The notes below the pieces were generated by a model. The model was not told the DNA's origin, ran no database searches, and worked only from the letters and a program-made list of their open reading frames with translations. A stretch of DNA of 64,000 nucleotides from positions 32,599,295-32,663,294 of the forward strand of contig NC_091298.1 in NCBI RefSeq assembly GCF_038502225.1, written 5' to 3'. The first letter of the stretch is position 1. The number at the start of each line of letters is the position of its first letter. The stretch is from Cherax quadricarinatus (Eukaryota; Arthropoda; Malacostraca; Decapoda; Parastacidae). The position numbers were made by a program, and so were the translations under genes. Below are positions 35,410 through 46,505 of this stretch, one piece after another.

Positions 35410-36899
35410 CAGTGCCTCTGCCTCCTCATCAGCCTCTTCGTTAACTGTAACTAACTACGCAAGCATTAGTACTGTGTAACTGGGTCTAACTATGGAACGA
35501 AGGTCAAAAATTCAAGGTTAAAATTTCATAGATAATGTTTGCACTTTACGTTAGTTTGGTGATAGTTTACCCTCACCAATATTCTGTATTACTAAAAAGT
35601 AAATCTACTGAGGTTAAGTGCTGAATATTACTTATTGATCCTCCTAAAACCACAAATAAATTTAATGTGAGGGAAAAAATTAGGTAAGCCTTCTTTTTCT
35701 GACAGAATAAACGAAAGCAACGTAATGTGAGAACTGAAGCTTCTGATTGAAGATTAATTAAAGCAATGTTGTCTCTAGACAATTGCTGGAACATATAAGT
35801 CACAGAACAAGTGAACAAAATGAATTTATATAACTGCCACATTTATAAAATATATAGGACCGTGGACGATAGAATCTCCTACCACATTGTCAGGCAGGAG
35901 ATATCACTATGCTCATCTGTAGAGGAAACTCATGCAAAATCCTCATCTTCGCCTTCGTTTGAAACAGTGTAGCAGAGCACATACACAACCTGAAGACAAA
36001 AGTAATATCACGCAGACTATCTACACTGATGGCTTCTTTAAGTCATTTTTCTAAAATGAATTAGAAAAAATACTTGGGTTTCCACCTTACAAACTTAAAT
36101 GTTTTCTTTACTTATTGTTCTCAAACTTATGGAAACTAGAACCACAGATATTTTAACTGTTTCTGACTCCCTATCTTCATTAATTTATCTAAATATATTA
36201 TGAAAAAAAAGTGATTGAAATTAAACATTCAGGGACTGCCTCTGACATAGACTTCCTGGAGCCTGACAATGCTGGTGAAGTAGATGAATAGTATTATATA
36301 AAGAGACTTGTTGAGTACAGTTTTAATCTCTCAAACAGAAGTTTAAAAACGTTTTCAGAAAGGAAATAGTATAAGAACTTGAAAAAATGAAGCAATATAA
36401 ACAGGAAGCAGCAGATCCATTGCCCAATGTAATAAAGTGTGTCCAGTAAATCATGCCACTGGAGAAAGGAACAAGTTCAGTAGATTTCAAGAGATTGTAA
36501 CTGCTAAACCAAGGCTGGTCTATAAATATCTCTGGCAGAACAATTTGAATGGAGGTGTCACTGACATGAATTGTAAAGATACAGTACCACATACTGGACC
36601 ATTATATCGTATAGTGTCCAAACATTTATTCACTTAGATACAGGAAATGGCAACTCATGTCATCGAGATTGAAAACACTTCTTGAGAATGTATCCAGGTT
36701 TCGCAACAGCTAGAAGAATGAACTGTAACTTCATGATATTGCAACCAATTAATGTGCCTTTTTATTCTTCATTAATGACTAATGGTTTTTAGCTGTAATA
36801 AAATACCTGAATTTCCATGAGAATATATTTCCAAATTACACTGTGTAGATTAGTTAAGTGAAGAAATTTTAATATATGAAACGACTACAATACAATTTG
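35410..36899. other. Unassigned sequence
   Basis: No feature recognised. The 66-codon plus frame at 36437-36637 faintly resembles a decayed pre-RT LINE segment (KPRLVYKYLW), but one phrase is not enough to name it. Confidence 0.45.
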
Positions 36900-37350
36900 T
36901 AGAAAAAATAAACTCTGCCCAGTGGGGTCTGACGAAGATCCACTGTGACCTCTGTAATCCTGTTCCTCAGTGGTACCACTCACAGGATGAGCCGCCGGTG
37001 CACAGTAATCCCGTCGCTCAGGCGGCACCACTAAATGTTGTTTTATTCGAGGACTACTCACACTGTTTACAAAATGACGTCAAACATTATTCGCTGGACG
37101 GCACCAAACACTGTTTGCTGGATGACTACCCCTATCATGCTTACTGGATAGCACTACATGCTCTGTTTAGTGGATGACACCCTCACAATATTTACTGGAT
37201 GATACTACACTGTGTTACTTGGATGAAACCAAGCTCTTACTGGAGGATGTCATACATATATTTATTTCATAACATCTCACAGTATTTACAAAATAACACA
37301 ACACAGTGTTTTCCGAAGGATGTCATACACTGTGTTAAATAGTTCACAGT
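36900..37350. repeat. Degenerate tandem repeat (GGATGAcaccAAACACTGTTT-like)
   Basis: Loose units of about 30-40 bp containing TTTACTGGATGA/TTGCTGGATGA and CACTGTGTT recur from about 37020 to 37330. It is strongly diverged. Confidence 0.55.
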
Positions 37351-37379
37351 AACCATTGTGTTTACTTGATTACATGACG

Positions 37380-37690
37380 GACACGCAAACACACACACCC
37401 ACACACACACACCTCTCCCCCTTCCATAACCACCTCACCTTAGCCACTTACCCCTCCCCCAAACCACCTAACCCCTCCCCAAACCGTCTAACCCCGCCCA
37501 ACTACCTCCCTCCCTCCAATAACCATCCTCCCCCTCCCCCATAACCATCCTTCCCCTCTCTCCCTCAAACCATCTAACCCCCTCCCCCAACTATCTCTAC
37601 CCCTCCAATAACTATCCTCCCCCTCCCCCACAACCATCCATCCCCTCTCCTCCTAACCATCTATTCCCCTCCCCCTAACCACCCGTCCCC
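37380..37690 (+). mobile_element. 5' UTR of LINE alpha copy F: CA run and C-rich polypyrimidine tract
   Basis: A short CA tract (37384-37412) is followed by about 270 bp dominated by CCCCTCCCC and AACCATC phrases, ending just before ORF1. The equivalent tracts precede the copies at 45.0 and 49.5 kb. Confidence 0.75.
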
Positions 37691-37725
37691 CCTTCTGTGG
37701 AGCAACGGGGGAACCTAGAACAAGG

Positions 37726-38754
37726 ATGAGGACAAGGGGCTCCAAGGACGAATCTGGGAGGGAGGAATGGGAGGTAGAGCTCAAAAAAAGGGAGGAAGAC
37801 TGGGGAAGGAGACTAGATGAGTTGGAAAGGAAGATGGAAGAGAGGTTAGCAGCAGAATGCAGAAGGTGGAAGCAACAGGCCACAGCAGTAGAAATCAAGA
37901 TAGAGAGATTAGAAGAGGAGCTGAGACATCTGAAACAGCACAGAGACAAAGATATTACAGAAGTAGCATCGGCAATGGCTACATCAAACACAGACAACAG
38001 GTCTGAAGGAAGCATGGAAACTAAACTGTATGCAGAGGTCCTGTCAAACCCACATGGGGCCAAAACAAAGACAGCGAGCACACTAGGACAGAATGAGGGG
38101 TTGAAAGACATTGAAGGAACTATTACATGTGCAAGGACCTTACCAGATACCTGTGGGGGCCAGGAACAGGTGAGCAAGAAGGACAAACCAAGAAGCATAG
38201 GGGCCATAACTAGGGAAGGGACTGAAGGAAGGAACACTCCACGGGAAGGAACTAAAACACATCAGAGGATGCAATGGGAGTCACAGTGGGAGGTGGAAAG
38301 GGAGAGATCCGTGTTTGTCTATGGGCTAGACGAAGCTAAAGGGGAAACTGATGATGAAAGAAAGCAGGAGGAGAAAAAAGCGATTGAAGATATCATGAAG
38401 GTGATAGGCGAGGGGGACATGACCCAGGTGGCAAATTTTCGGAGAATTGGGTGGTTTACAAAGAAAAGGAATCGGCCTCTCAAAGTAATTTTCAAGGCAG
38501 AATCAACCTGAACCATGATCCTGCAGGAGAAAGCATGGCTGAAAGGCAAGCAGGAGTTCCGGAGTGTGTACCTCGATCGAGACAGAACACAGGACGAAAG
38601 GAAGACAATGAAAAAGAGAGTTCAAAAACGAAAGGAGAAATGGGAGGAAATGAAAAAGGAGAGCAGAATAACCCAGGATCAAATGGAAGGACAAGCGCAC
38701 CCCCCAGAAACACCTGCAGAAGGACTCCAGCCACGACACCCCCAAGGCAACTGA
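37726..38754 (+). pseudogene. ORF1 of LINE alpha copy F, one nonsense codon
   Basis: The first 261 codons read MRTRGSKDESG... and stop at TGA 38509-38511; the same frame then continues for another 80 codons to 38754. In the related copies at 16.4 and 51.0 kb this position reads TVWNRIL, so TGA probably replaces a Trp codon. Residues about 15-75 are strongly heptad-like, Glu/Lys/Arg-rich and predicted to form a coiled coil. Around residue 195, RSVFVYGL begins an RRM-like RNA-binding stretch running to about PLKVIFKAE. ORF1 proteins of this kind bind LINE RNA. The ATG follows the polypyrimidine tract. Confidence 0.85.
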
Positions 38755-38819
38755 ACAATCCAAACCAACCATCACACACCGATCCCTCTGTTTCCACCCC
38801 CCGCACCACAGTTACAGTA

Positions 38820-41648
38820 TTAGAACAGAAGTTGAAGGTTTGGTACACAAATACAGATGGATTAACGAATAAACATGAGGAATGGCAAGAAAGAATCAAT
38901 GAGAAGTCCCCAGACATCATAGCAGTTACAGAAACAAAACTCACAGAGACAATAACAGATGCAATCTTCCCACCAGGATACCAGATCATGAGGAAAGATA
39001 GAAGGGGCAGGAGGGGAGGTGGGGTTGCTCTGCTCGTAAAAAACAGATGGAAATTCGAGATAATGAAAGGCATAGATGAGACGGCAGAAAGAGACTACAT
39101 AGCAGGTACACTTCAGTCTGGGGAACACAAAGTGGTCATTGCAGTGATGTATAATCCCCCACAGAACTGCAGGAGGCCAAGATAGGAATATGAAGAGAGC
39201 AACAGAGCAATGGTGGACACACTTGCTGATGTGGCAAGAAGAGCTCACTCCAGCAGAGCAAAGTTGCTGGTTATGGGGGATTTCAACCACAGGGAGATTG
39301 ACTGGGAAAACCTGGAGCCACATGGGGGTCCCGAAACATGGAGAGCCAGGATGTTGGACGTGGTGCTGGAAAACCTCATGCACCAACATGTTAAGGACAC
39401 TACCAGAGTGAGAGGGGAGGATGAACCAGCAAGATTGGACCTTGTGTTCACCCTGGGCAGCTCAGACATTGAGGACATCAAGTATGAGAGTCCCCTAGGA
39501 GCTAGCGACCACGTGGTTCTGTGCTTTGAATACATAGTAGAGCTGCAAGTGGAGAGAGTAACAGGAGTTGAATGGGAAAAGCCTGACTATAAAAGAGGTG
39601 ACTACATAGGGTTGAAGAACTTTCTGCGGGAGGTCCAGTGGGACAGAGAACTGGCAGGAAAGCCAGTAAATGAAATGATGGAATATGTAACAACAAAATG
39701 CAAGGAGGCAGTGGAAAGGTTCATTCCCAAGGGCAACAGTAACAACGGGAAGACCAGAACGAGCCCCTGGTTTACCCGACGGTGTAAGGAGGCAAAACCA
39801 AAGTGCAATAGAGAATGGAAAAAGTACAGAAGGCAGAGAACACACGAAAATAGGGAGATCAGTCGCAGAGCCAGGAATGAGTACGCACAGGTAAGGAGGG
39901 AGGCCCAGCGACAGTATGAAAATGACATAGCATCGAGAATCAAGACTGACCCGAAACTGTTGTATAGCCACATCAGGAGGAAGACAACAGTCAAAGACCA
40001 GGTGATCAGATTAAGGACAGAAGGTGGAGAACTCACAAGAAATGATCAGGAGGTATGTGAGGAGCTGAACAGGAGATTTAAGGAAGGTTTTACAGTAGAA
40101 ACAGGAAGGGCTGTGGGAAGACAGCACAGAAGGGAACATCAAGAGGGAATATATCAACAAGTGTTGGATTACATACGAACAACTGAGGAGGAGGTGAAGA
40201 AGCTCTTAAGTGACCTTGACAGATCAAAGGCGATGGGACCGGACATCTCCCCATGGGTCCTTAGAGAAGGAGCAGAGATGCTGTGCGTGCCTCTAACCAC
40301 AATCTTCAACACATCCCTTGAAACTGGGCAACTACCTGAGAAATGGAAGACAGCTAATGTAGTCCCCATATTTAAGAAAGGAAACAGAAACGAGGCACTA
40401 AACTACAGACCTGTGTCTCTGACATGTATTGTGTGCAAAGTCATGGAGATGATTATCAGGAGGAGAGTGGTCGAACACCTGGAAAGGAACAAGATTATAA
40501 ATGAAAACCAGCATGGGTTCATGGAAGGCAAATCTTGTATCACAAACCTCCTGGAGTTTTATGACAAGGTAACAGAAGTAAGACACGAGAGAGAGGGGTG
40601 GGTAGATTGCGTTTTCCTAGACTGCAGAAAGGCTTTTGACACAGTTCCCCACAAGAGATTAGTGCAGAAGCTGGAGGATCAGGCGCATGTAAAAGGGAGG
40701 GCACTGCAATGGATCAGGGAATACCTGACAGGGAGGCAGCAACGAGTCATGGTACATGAAGAGGTATCACAGTGGGCGCCTGTTACGAGCGGGGTCCCAC
40801 AGGGGTCAGTTCTAGGACCAGTGTCCCTGTTCGCAGATGACGTGAAGTTGATGAGAAGAATTAAATCGGACGAGGATGAGGCAGGACTGCAAAGAGACCT
40901 GGACAGGCTGGACATGTGGTCCAGTAACTGGCTTCTCGAATTCAATCCAGCCAAATGCAAAGTCATGAAGATTGGGGAGGGGCAAAGAAGACCTCAGACA
41001 AAGTATAGGCTAGGTGGACAAAGACTACAGACCTCACTCAGGGAGAAAGACCTTTGGGTGACCATAACACCGAGCACATCACCGGAGGCCCACATCAACC
41101 AAATAACCGCTGCAGCATACGGGCGCCTGGCAAACCTGAGAATAGCGTTCCGATACCTTAATAAGGAATCGTTCAAGACACTGTACACTGTGTATGTTAG
41201 GCCCATACTGGAGTATGCAGCACCAGTCTGAAACCCACACCTGGTCAAGCACGTCAAGAAGTTAGAGAAAGTACAAAGGTTTGCAACAAGGCTAGTTCCA
41301 GAGCTCAAGGGAATGTCGTACGAGGAAAGGTTAAGGGAAATCGGACTGACGACACTGGAGGACAGAAGGGTCAGGGGAGACATGATAACGACATACAAGA
41401 TACTGCGGGGAATAGACAAGGTGGACAGAGATAGGATGTTCCAGAGAGGGGACACAGGGACAAGGGGTCACAACTGGAAGCTGAAGACTCAGACGAGTCA
41501 CAGGGACGTTAGGAAGTATTTCTTCAGTCATAGAGTTGTCAGCAAGTGGAATAGCCTAGCAAGTGAAGTAGTGGAGGCAGAAACCATACATAGTTTTAAG
41601 AGGAGGTATGACGAAGCTCAGGAAGCAGAGAGAGAGAGGATCCAGTAG
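38820..41648 (+). pseudogene. ORF2 of LINE alpha copy F (APE endonuclease - reverse transcriptase), near-intact
   Basis: A CR1-type ORF2 stays in one frame for about 940 codons, offset by -1 from ORF1. The endonuclease begins LKVWYTNTDG (38834), with MGDFNHREIDW at about 39275 and GASDHVV at 39498. The RT carries LNYRPVSLTC (40400), GFMEGKSCITNLLEF, FLDCRKAFDTVPH (about 40614), SGVPQGSVLGP (about 40788) and LFADDVKLM (40829). The C-terminal tail includes GMSYEERLREIGL and VRKYFFSHRVV. Defects: TAG at 39183, TGA at 41229 (PVW in relatives), and loss of about 20 residues between SVLGP and SLFADD, where relatives have a VYVNDMTEG-like stretch. Transposition would require DNA nicking and target-primed reverse transcription, so this copy is dead. 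Confidence 0.92.
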
Positions 41649-41722
41649 CGACCAGTGAAGAGGCGGGGCCAGGAGCTGAGTATCGACCCCTGCAACCACA
41701 ATTAGGTGAGTACAATTAGGTG

Positions 41723-41726
<4 letters not shown>
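41649..41726 (+). mobile_element. 3' UTR and tail of LINE alpha copy F
   Basis: GAAGAGGCGGGGCCAGGAGC and TCGACCCCTGCAACCACA lead to the tail, where the unit ATTAGGTGAGTACA is present twice (about 41701 and 41715) before (CA)n begins. Short 3'-terminal direct repeats are typical of CR1-type LINEs. Confidence 0.88.

Positions 41727-41801
<75 letters not shown>
41727..41801. repeat. (CA)n microsatellite at the LINE 3' end
   Basis: About 37 CA units directly continue the GAGTACA terminus. Confidence 0.95.
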
Positions 41802-41805
<4 letters not shown>

Positions 41806-42463
41806 CAGTGAGGGTAACCACCCAACACTATGTAAAATGAATGAAACGAATACACTACCTTAAAAAATGCCGCTATACACTTGATACACTGATGGCCATT
41901 ACCACATCCTCTTTATTTAATAACACTACAACCACACGTTTCATTCCAAAGATGCCATCTCAAATAGTGCTCAAGAGGAGAACCATTAGTGAACAGACTT
42001 TCTTGCAAAATAAAGTGAACAGATGAGTATAAGTAATGTACATATAAACCCACATTCCTTTATTTAAATAAACTGGGAAATATCTAAATGAGAAAGTTAA
42101 TTCAATAATATCTCCGAGTCTCCCGTCTCGTAGTGTATTTACATCATCTCTTTCATGTCCGACCTTTGGCTTTATACGTCTCGGAAACCATTTAAAACAC
42201 ATATTTTAATATTCTTTCGTGTTTAAAACTGAAAGCATCAAAAGGTCGTCACAAAAGTGAGTGAAAGCTTTCGAGTGATCGAGCCAGCCAGAAAATTTGT
42301 GAGTGAATATATTTAAAAGAGGAACATATATTGTTTATAAACACTTTACACTGTTTCACTGGCACTAGAACCTTCTGCATTTGCATTCTCAGCCCTCAAC
42401 AAAACACTCAGTACATGAAGTACCTGACACCCATTAACTATCCAGTCAATCAAATGTAGCAAG
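41802..42463. other. No recognised feature
   Basis: AT-rich, apparently single-copy sequence without a credible gene. Confidence 0.5.
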
Positions 42464-42481
42464 TATATATATATATATATA

Positions 42482-43573
<1,092 letters not shown>

Positions 43574-43647
<74 letters not shown>
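43574..43647. repeat. (TA)n microsatellite, right border of M3
   Basis: TA tract starting at the M3 end. Confidence 0.95.
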
Positions 43648-43650
<3 letters not shown>

Positions 43651-43654
43651 CCAG

Positions 43655-43848
43655 TATGATTACACGAAAGGGTCGATACCGGGGTCAATGCCTTTTCTCA
43701 GGTACAGAGAAGACAGGGCAGAGTAAATCGGCTCAGAAGTATTGCTATTCGCAGAAGACTTAAAACTAATCAAGAGAAAACAAAGAGAAACAAAACACAG
43801 AAGAGTGCTCATGAAGAATAGATTTCGACAGTTCGCAGAATTGGCCCC

Positions 43849-43850
<2 letters not shown>
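43655..43850 (+). pseudogene. Small RT fragment of LINE family alpha
   Basis: VLLFAEDLKLIKRKQRE (about 43737) corresponds to the VSLFADDVKLMRRIK catalytic region, with the second residue of the FADD box changed to Glu. The preceding codons decay from the GVPQGSVLGP region. It runs into a (CA)n tract at 43855-43902. Confidence 0.7.
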
Positions 43851-43902
<52 letters not shown>

Positions 43903-43903
<1 letters not shown>

Positions 43904-44925
43904 GGCAGGAGTAACAGCATCACTTAGTGTCGTGAATCTTTAGGGGTGTTTGGCCCACCAAATTCATTACAAGAATCATGAAAGCTGTCAGTGTCAGTGA
44001 ACAATCTGAGCAGTAAATTACGAGTTGCCTTAAATCAGAAAAGGAAGGCGAGGACTATAATTTATATAAAACAATGTGAAAGTGACATCAGTGCTAGGAG
44101 TGAGAGGGGACTGGCGGCCTAGTATCGGGTGTAGGTGTTGCCACAAGCTAGTACCTGCATATTCAAACAGAATAAGTGTGACCCAAGTCAGTGAGATAAG
44201 AGATAAGGATAAATGAGGTAGTGTATAATAAAACAATCGTAAAGTGAGGGGATTAACAATAGATCAGTTAGTGAATAATAAAGCAAATATAAAGTGAGGG
44301 GAAAGAAAAGAAAAAATCAAAGCAAAAATATACAGTTTTCTCGGGACTCTGGTGTTTTCCTGAAACAATTGTGGAGAATAAGGGTTTAAATTGTTCACCT
44401 GATAGCATAGAGCAAACCTGGAACGGTTTTTGAAGCACGGTTAATGTTAATAGGATAATTAAAGGGAAAAAGAAACTGAAGGGGAACCAAGGCCAGGAGT
44501 GCCATCACAACAAGAGTCATCATGCAGCTGCAACAGAGCCGGGATCCCAGACGACACCTCTGCCAGGCGTGATGAACAAATCACCTTTTTGGTGGTTGCA
44601 TGTTGAATGATTAAGTTTGTCCTTGCATTACTGGTAGCTGGGGGTCACAAACCCTGCTCTGGAGAGCTGAATGTCATACAAACAGCACTTAACGTTTAGT
44701 AGGGAAGAAAAATCGGGAGGAAAGTTTGGGTTACCTCATGTAGTCCGACACACATCAGTGAGCCTTGCACAGGCACTTTGGTCAGACAACACTGAAGTAA
44801 ACAAATGTACAGTAACATAGTTGTCAAATAAGGTAGGAGCAGGACAAAGAGGTTTCTAGAACTGACAGAGTAATTTAAGGACACAAAGACAGTGTGTACA
44901 TATGAAGTGTGTACATGAACACACA
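43903..44925. other. Unassigned sequence
   Basis: No gene or repeat recognised. Two GTGAATAATAAAnCAAA-like phrases near 44222 and 44270 are a small direct duplication. Confidence 0.5.
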
Positions 44926-44929
44926 CACA

Positions 44930-45564
44930 CACACAAATACACTCACACACATGCATGTATGCACAAACGCACACACAGCCTACTAACCGTTATGGCCTAA
45001 ATAAAAAACAGGAATTAACCTTGCTCACACACATACACAAACCCCCCATATCTCTCACTCTCTCTCTCTCTTACTGTCTTACTTTCCCACTCTCTCACAC
45101 TCTCTTACTGTGTCATTCTCCCTCTCCTCCTTTCCCAGTCTTTCTCCCTCTCCTCCTTTCCCACTCTTTCTCCCTCTCCTCCTCCTCCTCCTCCTCCTCT
45201 TCCTCCTCTTCCTACTCCTCCTCCTCTTCTTCTTCTTCCTCCTCCTCCTTTTCCTCCTTCTCTTCCCCTTACTCCTCTTCCTCCTTCTCTACCTCCTTTT
45301 CTTCCCCTTCCTCCCATTCCCTGTCTCGTCCCCTTTGCCTTTCCCTCTCTTTCACTCTCTCGATCCTTTCTCTCCCTCTCCCTCCCTCCCACTCCCCCTC
45401 TCTCGCTCTTCCCTCTTACCCCCTCCTTTCCCCCCTCTCTCTCCCTCTCCCTCTACCCACCTTCCCAATCTCCACCTCTCCACTATTTTGTCCCCCTCCC
45501 TCTCTCTCCCCATTTCTCTCCCCCTAACAACTCCCCCCACAAACACACGCACACACACACACAC

Positions 45565-45643
<79 letters not shown>
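44930..45643 (+). mobile_element. 5' region of LINE alpha copy G: polypyrimidine tract and (CA)n
   Basis: A short CA run (44920-44955) is followed by about 480 bp of almost pure CT (45050-45535, with CTCCTCCTC and TCTCCCTCT phrases) and then (CA)n to 45643. The end of the tract (CCCCATTTCTCTCCCCCT, then AACAACTCC) is shared with copy H at 50186-50210, showing that it belongs to the element. The tract is open as a Ser/Leu/Pro frame but is not a protein. Confidence 0.85.
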
Positions 45644-45648
<5 letters not shown>

Positions 45649-46505
45649 TGGGCTGACATCAGAAACTGCTACCTCAGTCATAAACAAGGCAACTATAGGG
45701 GACAAAGGAGTGAAACTGTATGCAGAAGCCCTATCAGACAATCGTGGAACCCGAGAAAAAAAGAGAATCACATCAGGAACAATCGAGGGGACTGTAGAAA
45801 ATGAAAGAGCTAAGCTATATGTGGAGGCCCTAACAGACCACAGCAGAGCCCAGGGAAAACTGAGAAGGGAAAATGACAGACGACTGGGACCAAGGACAAC
45901 AGATAGTGAAGAAATTGAAGAAAGGAAAGCTGCAATTGAGGCAACTAAATAGAATCAGGGGATACATAGGGAGATGCAGTGGGAGAATGAAAGGGAGAGA
46001 TCAGTCTTTGTTTATGGGCTCCAGGAAGCTGAAGGGGAAGCTTATGAAGCAAGAAGACAAGGGGAGAAAAAAGTGATTGAAAGCATCTTGAAAGTAACTG
46101 GAGAAGATGACATAACCCAGCTGGCAAATTTTTGGAGAATAGGGGAGATATGCCGGCATACCAAAAGGTGTATCTCAACCACGAGAGAACATGGGAAGAA
46201 AGGCAGAAACTGAAAGAGAGGGTACAAAGACGAAGGTGGAAAGAGAGGTGAAGATGGAGATGGACAGGAGAACCCAGACTCAGGAGGAAGTCCCAATACA
46301 ACCTTCCTCACAACCACCTACAGAAGCCCCCCAACCAGGACAACCTCAATGCAACCACTCTAACCAAAAACACACTGCCATATCCAATGCCCCCATCTAC
46401 CTCATTACAAACTCCACCCTCACAACAACGACCCATACTTCCTCATCAGGTCTTCACTTCCCCAACCCCAACGTACCCCCCAGACCACTGTTTTTGAAAA
46501 GAAGT
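45644..46505 (+). pseudogene. ORF1 of LINE alpha copy G, N-terminally truncated and frameshifted
   Basis: After the CA tract, the frame carries KLYAEALSDN (about 45710; compare KLYAEVLSNP in copy F), followed by a frameshift. MQWENERERSVFVYGLQEAEGE (45974) then gives the RRM-like region. The N-terminal coiled coil seen in copy F is absent; the CA tract sits where it should be. The C-terminal part, from 46190, is broken by further shifts. Confidence 0.8.

Noticed and set aside
36437..36637. Possible small host gene or LINE remnant
   Set aside because: Only one short phrase resembles a LINE pre-RT segment, and there is no supporting context.
38319..39971. Minus-strand ORFs opposite the alpha LINE (for example 38492-39073, 39495-39971)
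   Set aside because: Shadows of the LINE coding strand without independent motifs; the same antisense frames recur opposite the other copies.
45110..45952. Ser/Leu/Pro-rich 280-codon ORF
   Set aside because: Mostly the CT tract and CA microsatellite of a LINE leader; only the last part is ORF1-derived.
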